64,000 nt of DNA from Micromonospora cremea (GCF_900143515.1 NZ_FSQT01000001.1:62001-126000), one strand, 5' to 3'; counted from the stretch's first letter, positions 17,472 to 27,303 are shown. The notes: generated by a model not told the origin, from the letters alone. Translations and numbers: made by a program.

Positions 17472-18467
17472 TCAGCCCTGCACCGGCGCGGGCTGCCCCG
17501 ACGGCAGCGGCACCGGCACCGAGGCGATGGCCTGGCGCAGCACCTCCGCGGCGGTCATCCCACGCACCTGGGCGTCCGGGGTGAGCAGCAGCCGGTGGGC
17601 GAACACCGGTTCGGCGAGCGCCTTCAGGTCCTCCGGCATGATCCACCCACGCCCGCCGATCAGCGCGTACGCGCACGCGGCGCGGGTCAGCGCGATGACG
17701 CCCCGGGGGCTGACCCCGACGCGCACGTGCTGGTGGGTGCGGGTGGCGGCGGCCAACCGGACCGCGTACGCGTAGAGCGGCTCGGCGATGTGCACCCGGC
17801 GGGCCATCCGGACCATCTCCCCGATGGTGGCGGTGTCGGTGACCGGGGTGAGCGCCTCGGGGGAGCGGACGGTCGCGCCGCGCAGCACCTCCACCTCGAC
17901 CGCCTCGTCCGGGTAGCCCACGGAGAGCTTGACCAGGAAGCGGTCCAGCTGCGCCTCGGGCAGCCGGTAGGTGCCGTCCATCTCCACCGGGTTCTGCGTG
18001 GCGACCACCAGGAACGGCGCGGGCACCGGGTGCCGGACCCCGTCCACGGTGACGGTGCGCTCCTCCATCACCTCCAGCAGCGCCGACTGGGTCTTCGGCG
18101 ACGCCCGGTTGATCTCGTCGGCGATGACGATGTTGGCGAAGACCGGCCCGGGATGGAACTCGAAGTCCCGGGTCGCCTGGTTGAAGATCGTCACCCCGGA
18201 CACGTCGGAGGGCAGCAGGTCGGGGGTGAACTGGATGCGCCGCCACTGACCCTTCACGGTGGCGGCGATGGCCCGCGCCAGGGTCGTCTTGCCGACGCCG
18301 GGGACGTCCTCCAGGAGCACGTGACCCTGCGCGAAGAGCGCGGTCAGCGCCAGCCGGACCACCTGGGGCTTGCCGAGCACCACCGCGTTGACGTTCTCGG
18401 CCAGCCGGGCGGCCAGCGCGGCGAAGCCCTGCACCTCCGGCTGGGTGAGCGGCTCGTGGGTGTTCAC
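17472..18467 (-). CDS. moxR: MoxR family AAA+ ATPase
   Basis: Chaperone-like AAA+ ATPase of 331 aa. Walker A is VPGVGKTTLAR at about residue 57, Walker B is IVIADEINRASPKTQSALLE at about 115, and sensor 1 is VVATQNPVE. The C-terminal lid with ARTHQHVRVGVSPRG-type sequence is present. The gene sits between the FN3 protein (28 nt gap) and DUF58 (14 nt gap), so the four genes are almost certainly one transcript. Confidence 0.95.
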   Translation of the reverse strand: MNTHEPLTQPEVQGFAALAARLAENVNAVVLGKPQVVRLALTALFAQGHVLLEDVPGVGKTTLARAIAATVKGQWRRIQFTPDLLPSDVSGVTIFNQATRDFEFHPGPVFANIVIADEINRASPKTQSALLEVMEERTVTVDGVRHPVPAPFLVVATQNPVEMDGTYRLPEAQLDRFLVKLSVGYPDEAVEVEVLRGATVRSPEALTPVTDTATIGEMVRMARRVHIAEPLYAYAVRLAAATRTHQHVRVGVSPRGVIALTRAACAYALIGGRGWIMPEDLKALAEPVFAHRLLLTPDAQVRGMTAAEVLRQAIASVPVPLPSGQPAPVQG

Positions 18468-18495
18468 GTTCGGTGGTGCTCCTTGCCTGGCTGGT

Positions 18496-21120
18496 CTAGC
18501 AGGTGGGCAGGACGTTGATGTTGTCGCCGCCCTCCAGGTTGAGCCAGGCCCAGGGGATGTAGTTCTTCCCGCTGTACTCGACCTGCACCCACCAGGTGCT
18601 CTGCTTCTGGTTGTTGTAGATCCACGAGTCGACGTTCTGGCCGGACTTCTTGCAGTACGCCTTCAGCCGAGTGCCGGGCTTCGCCCAACCCTCCTGCTGG
18701 TCGTTGTCCTGCCGGGTGACCCTGAAGATCTCGTTGCCGTTGCGGCCGCTCACTTCCTGGTCGCAGTAGGTCCGCTGGTCACCGTCCGGCCCGTTGTTGC
18801 AGGTGGCGACGCCGTACAGCGGGTCGGTGTCCTGCCCTCTGGTCGCGGTGCCCTTGCCGGCGGCGTTGCTGGCGGTCACCGTGAACGTGTACTTCGTGCC
18901 CGGATTCAGGCCCGGCACCGTGATGCTGGAGCACGGCCCGGCCTTCGCCGGCTCGCCCGGCGTGCTCACCGAGCAGGTGGCCTGCCCGCCGCCGGCGTCC
19001 ACGGTGAACGTGACGGTCGCCGAGGTGGCGGTGGCCGACGAGCCGGTGACGGTGACCCGTGGTTCGGCGACCGTGCGGGCGGTGGTGGTGGCCTCCGGGC
19101 CGGACCCGGCCTCGTTGACCGCCTTCACCTTCACGGTGACGTTCTGGCCGTTGCCCAGCCCGGTGACGGTGGTCCGGGTGTCGGTCACCTCGCTGCTGCG
19201 CCCGCCGACGTCCACCAGGTATTTGGTCACCGGTCGGCCGTTCGCCTCGGCCGGCGCCCACTGCACGGTGATCGCGCCGGGCTGGGCGGCGACCGTGCCG
19301 GCCCGCAATTCGAGTGGTCGGCCGGGCGCCGCGAACGGCACCACCGTGTTGCTGACCGGCGAGGCCGCCGAGCCGGCGCCCTTGTCGTTGACCGCGACCA
19401 CGGTGAACGCGTACTGGGTGCCGAACTCCAGCTCCCCGGCGGGCACCACCAGCTCCGTCTTCGTCGATTCGCCGGCCGGCGCGTTCGTCCCGGCCGAGCT
19501 GGCCGTCACCGCGTACTTCGCGATCTTGTTGCCCTGCCCGTTCGCCGCCGGCCACTTCACCAGCACGGTGCCGTCCGGCCGCTCCTGGGCGGTGACGCTC
19601 GCGGGCGGGTCGGGCACGGCGGCGGTCGGGGTGACGGGGTTGCTGTTGCGCGACGGGCCGTCGCCCTTGGCGTTCACGGCGTGCACCGCGAACCGGTACG
19701 TCTCGCCGTTGGTCAGCCCCTTGACCTCCACCGCCCGCTGGTTGGCACCGACCTCCAGGCGCTGGCCGGCGCCCTGCACCACGTACTTCATGATCTCGGC
19801 GCCGTTCGCGGCGGCCGGCCGCCAGCTCACCCGGGCCTGGGCGTTGCCGGCGGCGGCGGTGACGCTGCGCGGCGCGCTCGGCTTGCCCACCCGGGGCTTC
19901 TTCGGCGGAGGTGGCGGCGGGGGAGCGGGCGGCGGGTCGCCGCCGAGCACGTCGTTGGCGTACTTGTTGACCTCGCGCACCTGGTGCTTGTCGTCCACCA
20001 CCCGAGCGGTCGCCGAGTCCGGGGAGTTGATGAAGAGATGGTTTTCCCGCACCTCCAGCTCCAGCGGCCCGTTCGCCCGGCCACGGATGGTGTCGACCAG
20101 TTGACCGCCGGAGTCGAAGGAGTAGATGGTGCCGGTGGCCTCGTCGGCGCAGTAGAACCTGTCCGCCCAGGCCACCGCCGGGCTGAGCCGGTCGCCGCTG
20201 CCCGGCACGGTGATCGCCCGCTCCTCGCCGGCGTCACCCACCACCAGCACCCGCCGCTCGGCCGACACGGTGACCGGGACGCGCGAGCCGCTGGTGCGGG
20301 CCGGCAGCGCCGCCGGACCGGTCAGCTTCAGGGGCGTCGGGTGCACCTTGCCGCCCTGCACCCGCACCAGCTTCCCGGCGGTGCGATCGAGCACCGCGAC
20401 CCCGTCGTCCAGCGTGGAGACCACCAGCTCGTGACTGGCCTCGGCGACGTCGTACGTCTCGACCCGCTCCGGGCTGAGCCCGGCACCGGCGGGCGCGGCC
20501 GAGGCCGGCGCGGACGGCAGCTTCGCGGCGGTGACCGCCGACACCGTGCCCTCGCTGGGCACCGCGATCCAGAGCCGGCCCTCGCCGTCGAAGGTGCCGC
20601 CGGTGATGCCCGGCGGGTAGCGGACCGGCTCGCCGACCGGCGCCAGCGACCGCGGGTCGAGCTGGCGCACGATCCCCTGCACGGCGTCCACGACGAACGC
20701 CGCGTCCTCGTGCAGGGCGACGCTCACGCCCAGCCCGGGGGTGGTCCGGCTGGTCGCGGTGAGCTGCAGGGTGGCCAGGTCCAGTGAGCTGACCTGCCCG
20801 GTCTGCAGGTCGCGCAGGATCAGCAGCCGGTCGGTCTGGGTGACCTGCATGGGGTGCCGGCGGGCGTTGGGGACCTCGGTGCGGGTGTCGACGCGGGCGG
20901 TGACCCCGTTGACCCGGGCCAGCTCGCTGCGCGCCGCGCTCCACAGCCAGGAACTCGCGTCGTAGTTGGCCACCGCGTTGTCCGCCGCGCCCAACCCGAG
21001 GACGGTCAGCCCCATGGCGGCCAGCAGCGCGGCCACCGTGCCCACGGTCACCAGCCCGCCGCGCAGCCGGGACCGCGAACGGGGGGCGTCGGTGCGCGCG
21101 GCGTCCTCGATGCTGGCCAC
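18496..21120 (-). CDS. Membrane-anchored fibronectin type III repeat protein
   Basis: Protein of about 874 aa with an N-terminal membrane anchor (RGGLVTVGTVAALLAAMGLT). A beta-propeller-like region follows (about 80-390), then a run of Pro residues and about four FN3 domains. The C-terminal domain is Cys-containing and SH3-like and ends DNINVLPTC. I prefer the GTG at 21120, which has GGGAGG about 9 nt upstream; the frame is open to an ATG at 21195 without a visible ribosome binding site. It precedes moxR by 28 nt and is probably an extracytoplasmic client or scaffold of the MoxR/DUF58/transglutaminase system. Confidence 0.8.
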   Translation of the reverse strand: MASIEDAARTDAPRSRSRLRGGLVTVGTVAALLAAMGLTVLGLGAADNAVANYDASSWLWSAARSELARVNGVTARVDTRTEVPNARRHPMQVTQTDRLLILRDLQTGQVSSLDLATLQLTATSRTTPGLGVSVALHEDAAFVVDAVQGIVRQLDPRSLAPVGEPVRYPPGITGGTFDGEGRLWIAVPSEGTVSAVTAAKLPSAPASAAPAGAGLSPERVETYDVAEASHELVVSTLDDGVAVLDRTAGKLVRVQGGKVHPTPLKLTGPAALPARTSGSRVPVTVSAERRVLVVGDAGEERAITVPGSGDRLSPAVAWADRFYCADEATGTIYSFDSGGQLVDTIRGRANGPLELEVRENHLFINSPDSATARVVDDKHQVREVNKYANDVLGGDPPPAPPPPPPPKKPRVGKPSAPRSVTAAAGNAQARVSWRPAAANGAEIMKYVVQGAGQRLEVGANQRAVEVKGLTNGETYRFAVHAVNAKGDGPSRNSNPVTPTAAVPDPPASVTAQERPDGTVLVKWPAANGQGNKIAKYAVTASSAGTNAPAGESTKTELVVPAGELEFGTQYAFTVVAVNDKGAGSAASPVSNTVVPFAAPGRPLELRAGTVAAQPGAITVQWAPAEANGRPVTKYLVDVGGRSSEVTDTRTTVTGLGNGQNVTVKVKAVNEAGSGPEATTTARTVAEPRVTVTGSSATATSATVTFTVDAGGGQATCSVSTPGEPAKAGPCSSITVPGLNPGTKYTFTVTASNAAGKGTATRGQDTDPLYGVATCNNGPDGDQRTYCDQEVSGRNGNEIFRVTRQDNDQQEGWAKPGTRLKAYCKKSGQNVDSWIYNNQKQSTWWVQVEYSGKNYIPWAWLNLEGGDNINVLPTC

Positions 21121-21271
21121 AGCCGGCTGCCTCCCCTGAGTCGTGGCAGGTGGCGCGCCTCGCGGCGACCCCTCCCCTGAGCCGGGTGCCATCATATGGC
21201 CCGGCCGGTGGCGGGGGAACCCGCACGGTCACCCCTGTGGATACCGAGCGTGTGCGTTGTGGACGCCCAGC

Positions 21272-24200
21272 TCAGCTCGGTGGGGTGCTGCGCTCCCGCT
21301 CGGTGCAGACCTGCCCCGAGGTGGCGAAGCTGTCGGTGGAGTAGACCGCCAGCACCGTGAAGCAGTAGTCCACTCGGGAGTTCAACCCGTTGACCGTGTA
21401 GCTGGTCCGGCCCGGGTCCACGGTCGCCATCACTCCCAGCGCCTGCCCGGCCCGGCCACCGGCGACCATGAACGGCACCGCGCCCTCGGACGGGTCCGTC
21501 CAGGTCAGCGTGATCGTGACCGCGTCGTCCCGCAGCTTCAGGTCGCCCGGCGGGGGCCCGGCCGCCGTCGGCGCCGCCGCAGTCGGCGCCGCCGCGGTCG
21601 GCGCGGTCCCGGTCGTCGGCGGCGCGCCGTCGCGGTTCAACACCACCGCACCCAGGCCGGCCACTGCCACCACGGCCACCCCGGCGGCCACCACCGCGCC
21701 GATCAGCGTCGCCCGGCCGCGGCCCGTCGACCCCTTTTCGGTGTACGCCGGGCGGTACCCGTCCTGGCCCGGGTGGTACTGCTGGCCCGGGTACACCTCC
21801 TGACCCGGGTGGTACTGCTGGGCCGGGTACCGCTCCTGAATCGGGTACTGCTCCTGGATCGGGTACTGCTCGGGAGCCGGCGAGGGGGCGGTCGGCGGCG
21901 GGTAGGTCGGGCCTGCGGTGGCCGGTGACGCGAAGGGACCCGAAGCCGCCACGTCCGGCGGGGCCGATACCGGCTGGGGGTACCCGCCGGAGACCGGCGT
22001 CGCCGGGGCCGGATCGGCGCTCGGTGACCAGGCGGACGGTGCCGTCTCAACCGGAGACGCGACGGGGCTCGACTGTCGGGCGATCGGGTCCGGTTGGGCG
22101 AGGCCGGCGTCGGGCATTGCCGGACCGCCGCTGGCCGGCCCGACGGGCGGGAACACCTCGGTCGCGGCCAGCGGCGTCACGCCCGTCGAATGCGCCGGCG
22201 CGCCCGGCGGCATCGCCGTGGCACCGAGCCCACCTGGCTCAACCTCAGCGTGCGCCTCGGCCCGGCGCCCATCCACCTGGGACCCGCCCGCCAGGTCGTT
22301 GCCGGCCGTGGGCGACGGCTGCGGTGGCGCGGTGCGGCTCCACGGCGGCGCGGTCAACCCCCACGGCGGTACGGGCGGCCCGCTGACCGGCGGTGCGGAT
22401 ACGGGTGGGCCGGACACCGGGTAGTCGTGGCCGGGTGGCGCGGAGACGGGCCGGTCGTAACCCGGCGGCCCGGACACCGGATAGGGCTGGGCCGGTGGTG
22501 CGGAGACGGATAGGCCGTAGCCGGGTGGCCCCGACACCGGATAGGGCTGGCTCGGCGGTCCGGACACGGGATACGGGTGGGCGGGCACTCCAGACACGGG
22601 ATGGCGGTGGCCGGGCGGTCCGGAGACGGGGTAAGGGTGCCCGGGCGGGCCGGACACGGGGTAGGGGCCTCCGGGCGGGCCGGACACGGGGTGGTTGTGG
22701 CCGGGTGGCGCGGAGACGGGCTGGCCGTAGCCAGGTGGTCCCGACGCGGGGGAAGGCAGGGCCGGCGACCCGGAGACCAGGTACGGGTGCCCGGGCGGCC
22801 CGGAGGCGGGCTGGGGATGGCTCCCCGGGCCAGGATGGCCGTGCGATGTGCCGAGCTGCGCCGGCCGTTCCGTGCCCGTTGGCATCGGCGGTCCGGGAGG
22901 CCCGGAGATGGGTTGCGGGGGAGCGGACGGACCGCTCAGCCGGTGGCCAGGTGGTGCGCTCACCGGGTGGCCAGGTGGCGCGTTCACCGGGTGCGCCGGC
23001 TCGGGAGGGGTGCTGGTCGCAGAGGGCCCGCCCGCCGCCCCGCCTGCCGCGTTGGTTGATCCGCTCGTCTCGGGCGGCGTGACTGCGACCCGGGCCATCT
23101 CTTCGGCCAGCAGCGGCTCGATCTGCTGAACCTGGATCGTCGGGTTGTCCCACCGGGGAGCCGGCGACGGCGGGACCGCCGGGGCTGACGGCACGCCGGC
23201 CGGCACCGCGGCCGGTGGCGTCGGCGGGGCCGTGTCGGCCGCTGGGTGCTGCGGTTGGTCGCCCACCCGCTGACGCGGCGGCACCGGTGATCCGGACCCG
23301 GACCGGGATGGCTGCTGCGGTCCGACCAGCAGCTGCGGCTGCGCCGGCTGACTCGCCGCGCGTGGTCGAGGCGACGGGTCGACCGGCGGTCGGCCTAGTC
23401 CCGGCTGCTGCTCGGTGCGCTGGCGCGGCGGCGCGGGAGGTGCCGGGGACGGGGGCGGGGGAGGTGCCGGCGGCGGGGGCGCGGAAGTTGCTGGGGGCGC
23501 GGGCGGTCCAGGCTGCGGTGGCGCCGGCGGGACGGAGGTCGAGGCCGGTCGGACTACCGGCTGGGTGGGCGTCACCCGGGAGGCGGGAGCCGGTACCGGC
23601 GGCGCACCGGCGTCGGTGGGTGGCGGCGGTGCGGCGGGTGCGCGTACCGCCGGAGGGGTTGCTCGGGGCGTGACCGGCGGTGGCGGTGGCGCCCAGGGCG
23701 ACGCGGCGGCCGGTGGACCGCCCGTCGATGGTCGCATCGCGGCCAGAGTCGCCAGGGACAGTGTCGGACCGGACAGCGCGGAGCGCGTCCCGGCGTCGTC
23801 CGCCGGAACGGGATCGGCGGACAGGTTGTCCGGGGCCTGCCGGGGTGCTGGCGGCGACGGGTGCCGCGTGGCTGTTGCGGGAGCAGCATCGCCGAGGTAA
23901 TGGCGGGCGGCGCGTACCGCCGGGTGGTGCTCCCCGAGCACGGCGGGCCCGGCGGTGGCGACCCGGGTGTAATTGCGGCGCGCCTCGTGCCGGTTGCCCA
24001 ATTCCTCGGCGACCTCTGCGAGTTCGAAGGCGAGCGCGAGCATCGCCGGATCGGAGTGCTCCCAGCGCCGCTCGCCCGCGGCGAACGCCTCCTCCAGCAG
24101 TCGGCGGGCGGCGAGCGGGTCGTCGGCCTCCCGGTGCAGCCGGGCCAGCAGGTGCGCGGTGTGCAGCACCTCGGGGTGGTCCTCGCCGTACGGCGGGCGG

Positions 24201-24310
24201 GCGGATCCGACGGCCTCCGCGAGCAGCTGCCGGGCGGCGCTGAGGTCGCCCGAGGCGCGCAGGGCGAGGGCCCGGTGCTGGGCGGCTGCCAGAGGAGAGG
24301 GATGGGGCAC
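21272..24310 (-). CDS. TPR protein with proline-rich tandem repeats, membrane segment and FN3-like C-terminus
   Basis: Protein of 1012 aa. Residues 1-145 are TPR-like helical repeats (LLARLHREADDPLAARRLLE; RYNYTR-type helices follow). Residues 150-850 are Pro-rich and low complexity, with about ten copies of a ten-residue motif, GHPYPVSGPP and variants, near 495-645. A membrane helix (about 880-905) separates this from an FN3-like extracytoplasmic domain. The start codon is GTG with no strong ribosome binding site. It lies 151 nt upstream of the FN3 gene and probably heads the same operon. Cellular role unknown. Confidence 0.72.
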   Translation of the reverse strand: MPHPSPLAAAQHRALALRASGDLSAARQLLAEAVGSARPPYGEDHPEVLHTAHLLARLHREADDPLAARRLLEEAFAAGERRWEHSDPAMLALAFELAEVAEELGNRHEARRNYTRVATAGPAVLGEHHPAVRAARHYLGDAAPATATRHPSPPAPRQAPDNLSADPVPADDAGTRSALSGPTLSLATLAAMRPSTGGPPAAASPWAPPPPPVTPRATPPAVRAPAAPPPPTDAGAPPVPAPASRVTPTQPVVRPASTSVPPAPPQPGPPAPPATSAPPPPAPPPPPSPAPPAPPRQRTEQQPGLGRPPVDPSPRPRAASQPAQPQLLVGPQQPSRSGSGSPVPPRQRVGDQPQHPAADTAPPTPPAAVPAGVPSAPAVPPSPAPRWDNPTIQVQQIEPLLAEEMARVAVTPPETSGSTNAAGGAAGGPSATSTPPEPAHPVNAPPGHPVSAPPGHRLSGPSAPPQPISGPPGPPMPTGTERPAQLGTSHGHPGPGSHPQPASGPPGHPYLVSGSPALPSPASGPPGYGQPVSAPPGHNHPVSGPPGGPYPVSGPPGHPYPVSGPPGHRHPVSGVPAHPYPVSGPPSQPYPVSGPPGYGLSVSAPPAQPYPVSGPPGYDRPVSAPPGHDYPVSGPPVSAPPVSGPPVPPWGLTAPPWSRTAPPQPSPTAGNDLAGGSQVDGRRAEAHAEVEPGGLGATAMPPGAPAHSTGVTPLAATEVFPPVGPASGGPAMPDAGLAQPDPIARQSSPVASPVETAPSAWSPSADPAPATPVSGGYPQPVSAPPDVAASGPFASPATAGPTYPPPTAPSPAPEQYPIQEQYPIQERYPAQQYHPGQEVYPGQQYHPGQDGYRPAYTEKGSTGRGRATLIGAVVAAGVAVVAVAGLGAVVLNRDGAPPTTGTAPTAAAPTAAAPTAAGPPPGDLKLRDDAVTITLTWTDPSEGAVPFMVAGGRAGQALGVMATVDPGRTSYTVNGLNSRVDYCFTVLAVYSTDSFATSGQVCTERERSTPPS
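22380..22830 (-). repeat. Tandem ~30-bp coding repeat (VSGPPG motif)
   Basis: Imperfect 30-bp units encode (H/Y)PVSGPPG(H/Y)-type decapeptides, about ten to twelve copies, inside the TPR/proline-rich gene. The units differ at several bases but hold the ten-residue period. Such arrays are prone to slippage and length variation. Confidence 0.8.
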
Positions 24311-24543
24311 GTGGCAATGCTGCCGTCAGAGGGCCGCCGGACGCTACCCGGACACGCCTTCGGCGGTGTGTCGGTGAGCCCTCGCGAGGCGGTCTGAGCA
24401 GCGGTGGGAACGCCTCGAAGGAGGGGTCGGACGGCGATGTGCATGATCCACCAGTGGCGTGTACAGTAACTCCCCGTGCGGCCCGCTGGCCGACTGTCGG
24501 GTGTCAAGATCATCCAGGTCGGCGAGGTAGGCTGAACGAGCAA

Positions 24544-24627
24544 GTCCGGGTGGCGGAATGGCAGACGCGCTAGCTTGAGGTGCTAGTGCCCGTATAGGGC
24601 GTGGGGGTTCAAGTCCCCCCTCGGACA
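24544..24627 (+). tRNA. tRNA-Leu (anticodon GAG)
   Basis: A complete class II cloverleaf of 84 nt. The acceptor GTCCGGG pairs with CTCGGAC, the anticodon stem CTAGC/GCTAG encloses loop TTGAGGT (anticodon GAG, reading CUC/CUU), and a long variable arm (GCCC...GGGC) follows. The T-arm is GGGGG-TTCAAGT-CCCCC. CCA is not encoded. The last 19 nt are overlapped on the other strand by the 3' end of a serine recombinase gene, which suggests this tRNA is an integration site. Confidence 0.96.
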
Positions 24628-25850
24628 CGAACCATAACCCCACGGTGCGCGCTGAGATCCACTGCAGCGCGCACCGTTTGCGTATCTGTCTGGTAGGTGA
24701 GCCGGAGGCCGAGCTGCCGGTAGACCTCGGCTTTGTCGTCGGGGTCGGCGTTGCGCAGCACGGTGGCGATGTCGCCGAGTGCTCGGACCAGGTCGGCGAT
24801 CTGGGAGCGGCTCATCCGGCGTGACTCCGCTCGCTGGGTCGATTGAAGATCGGCTTCGGCTCGTGCCCGTTCGGCCTGGGTTTGGGTGATCCAGCCGGTG
24901 ACTAGTGCGGGATCTGCGCCGGCGTCGAGGGCGGCGCGGTATTGCGCGAGCTTCGTGTCACAGACGGCGATGGTGGCCTGGGCTGCGGCAGTATGCGGCG
25001 TGAGTTGGTCCACGGGCTGGGCGTTGGCCATGGCGGTGATCGTTTGTTCGAGGTGGTCCGGGGTGAACGCGCATGCTAGCCACGCGTCGAGCGGGTCGGT
25101 GAGGGCGTCTTCGCGGAGGTAGACGTTGCGGGGGTGTTCGACCTCGTTGGCGGGGGCGTATTCCTGGGGGAAGCGGCAGCGGTAGTAGGCGGCTCCGTGG
25201 TTGTACTGGCCTTGCATGCGTCGCTGACAGGCGGCGCAGTAGATCATTCCGCGAAAGATGTACGGGTTGCGGGTGCGGCGCTGGCGTTCCTGACGGTCGA
25301 CGGCTCGTGCGCGGCGGGTGAGTAGAGCTTGAGCTTGCTCGAAGGTGTCGTCATCGATCAAGGGTGGGTGGGTGATGTCTTTGGAGATCACCCACTTGTC
25401 ACGGGTGTTCCAGCGCATGACGCCGGTGTGGCCCAGTGCTACGTCATCGACGTCGAGGAGGACTTCGTCGGTGCGTTGCTTGTTCCATACCTGCCGGCCG
25501 GTGTAGCGGGGGTTAGTGAGGATGACGCGTATGGCGCTCTTGGACCAGGCGATGCCGCTGCGGTGTGGATTCCGTGCGCGGTCGTGTGCCGAGGGGCAGG
25601 GGACATGGTTGGCGGTGAGTCCTTCGGCGATGGCGAAGAGCCCGTAGCCGGCGAGGAACTCGTCGAAGATCCGGCGGACGACGGGGGCGGTCTGGGCGTC
25701 CGGGGTGAGTCCGCGTAGGTGCTTGCCGTCGGCCGCCTTGGCGGGGTTGGGGTGAGGGGTGAGTTCACGCAGCGTGTAGCCGTCCCGACGACGGATCACG
25801 GCCGTCGCGGCGGCCCTCACCCTGGCGGTGGGATCCGCCCGCCGTGGGCC
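24609..25850 (-). pseudogene. Large serine recombinase, N-terminal catalytic domain missing
   Basis: About 413 aa of a phage/ICE-type large serine integrase. The recombinase domain (TAPVVRRIFDEFLAGYGLFA, RVILTNPRYTGRQVW), the zinc ribbon (YCAACQRRM...YYRCRF) and the coiled-coil C-terminus are present. The resolvase domain with the catalytic Ser, normally the first ~150 residues, is gone. The frame runs straight into the end of the IS256 element at 25850. At the other end the stop codon lies in the T-loop of the tRNA-Leu. The gene was therefore cut by the IS256 event and cannot catalyse recombination. Confidence 0.88.
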
Positions 25851-27303
25851 TGTCAAGATTTCTGTGTAAGTTGATCTATGGGTTGTCAGGTCAGGTAGGG
25901 GCCGAGGCGGTCGGGGTAGGCCAGGGCGAGGGCGCCAAGGGCTTGGCGCCAGCCTGGGACGGTGGCGCCTTCGACGAGGCGGGCCTGGGCGCGGCGTTGG
26001 CCGGCGGGTAGGCCTTTCTCCTTGGCGCGGTCGCGGGCGCGTTTGTCTTCGATGTCGCGGATGGCCAGCCAGAGCAGCTTGATCACGGCGTCGTCGGTGG
26101 GGAAATGCCCCCGGTTCTTGATGATCTTCCGCAGTTGGAAGTTCAGCGACTCAATCGCGTTCGTGGTGTAAATGATCTTTCGGAGTTCGGGTGGGAACGC
26201 CAGGAACGGCACGAACCGCTGCCAGGCGTTGGTCCACGTCGCGACCGCCGCCGGGTAGCGGCGGCCGAGATCGGACTCGCCGAACGCGAGCAGTTCGGCC
26301 TCGGCGGCCTCAACCGTCGGCGCGGTGTAGATCGGCTTGAGGGCCGCGGCGACCTTCTTGCGGTCGGTGTAGGACACGAACCGCATCGCGGCCCGGATCA
26401 AATGCACGGTGCAGGTCTGCACCGTACTCAACGGCCAGGTCGCCTCGATCGCCTCGGCGAAGCCGGTCAACCCGTCACAGCAGACGATCAACACGTCGCG
26501 GATACCGCGGTTGCGCAGCTCGGCGCAGACCCCGGCCCAGAACTTCGCCCCTTCAGCGGCCTGCACCCAGATCCCGAGCACATGCTTAACCCCGTCAAGG
26601 TCGACACCGACAGCGATGTGCGCGGCCCGATTACGCACCTGATGCCCGTCACGGACCTTCACCACCAGGGCATCGAGGTAGAGGATCGGGTAGATCTCCT
26701 CCAGAGGCCGCGACTGCCAGGCCTTGACCTCGTCCAGGACCGAGTCGGTGATCTTCGAAATCGTCTCGTGGGACAGCTCAGTGCCCAGCGTGCGAGCCAG
26801 ATGATGCCCGATGTCACGGACCGTCATCCCACCGGCATACAACGAAATGATCATGTCGTCGAGGCCGCCGGCGCGCCGAACCCCCTTGGGGACCAGCCGC
26901 GGCTCGAACGTGCCCGCCCGATCCCGCGGCACCTCCAACGGCACCGCACCGACCTCAGTCATCACCGTCTTCGGCGTACTGCCATTACGCGAGTTCGGCG
27001 ACCCACGCCCGGCCGGATCACCCTTCTCATAACCCAGATGCCCCGTCAGCTCCGCCTGCAGACCCCGCTGCAACACCGCCTTGAGCATCTCCGGCAGAAA
27101 CCCACCCTCACCGGTCAACGCCACCTCACCGGCATCCACCCGACGCATCACCTCGTCGAGCAAACCGGCATCAACCATCTCCTCGACCGCCGCACGAGCC
27201 AACGACGGCGACGACAACGACTCACTCCCGCGCTGATCACCAGTCACGGTCATCTGTGTACTCCTTCAGCTCACGCTGATCTCGTTACACAGACCATCTG
27301 ACA
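25851..27303 (-). mobile_element. IS256-family insertion sequence (about 1453 bp)
   Basis: The ends are imperfect 26-bp inverted repeats at 25851-25876 and 27278-27303 (18 of 26 matching; both begin TGTCA and share TCTGTGTAA). One intact transposase gene fills the element. The 8-bp flanks do not match (CGTGGGCC left, CGCCCGCC right), so there is no target-site duplication. Confidence 0.85.
25886..27253 (-). CDS. IS256 family transposase
   Basis: Full-length DDE transposase of 455 aa (mutator-like family). Catalytic motifs are visible: YLDAL (first D), CCDGLTGF (second D) and TNAIESLN (E). The N-terminal DNA-binding region includes LQAELTGHLGYEKGDPAGRG. No frameshift is seen, so it may be active. 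It reads toward the truncated recombinase. Confidence 0.95.
   Translation of the reverse strand: MTVTGDQRGSESLSSPSLARAAVEEMVDAGLLDEVMRRVDAGEVALTGEGGFLPEMLKAVLQRGLQAELTGHLGYEKGDPAGRGSPNSRNGSTPKTVMTEVGAVPLEVPRDRAGTFEPRLVPKGVRRAGGLDDMIISLYAGGMTVRDIGHHLARTLGTELSHETISKITDSVLDEVKAWQSRPLEEIYPILYLDALVVKVRDGHQVRNRAAHIAVGVDLDGVKHVLGIWVQAAEGAKFWAGVCAELRNRGIRDVLIVCCDGLTGFAEAIEATWPLSTVQTCTVHLIRAAMRFVSYTDRKKVAAALKPIYTAPTVEAAEAELLAFGESDLGRRYPAAVATWTNAWQRFVPFLAFPPELRKIIYTTNAIESLNFQLRKIIKNRGHFPTDDAVIKLLWLAIRDIEDKRARDRAKEKGLPAGQRRAQARLVEGATVPGWRQALGALALAYPDRLGPYLT

Noticed and set aside
17458..18246. Upstream extension of the DUF58 open frame
   Set aside because: It lies entirely opposite codon structure of moxR in another frame, and its product is Arg/Pro/Gly-rich. 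The family N-terminus fits ATG 17457.
22380..22830. Possible CRISPR array from regular ~30-bp periodicity
   Set aside because: The units are imperfect, adjacent and without unique spacers. They keep the reading frame of a proline-rich protein.
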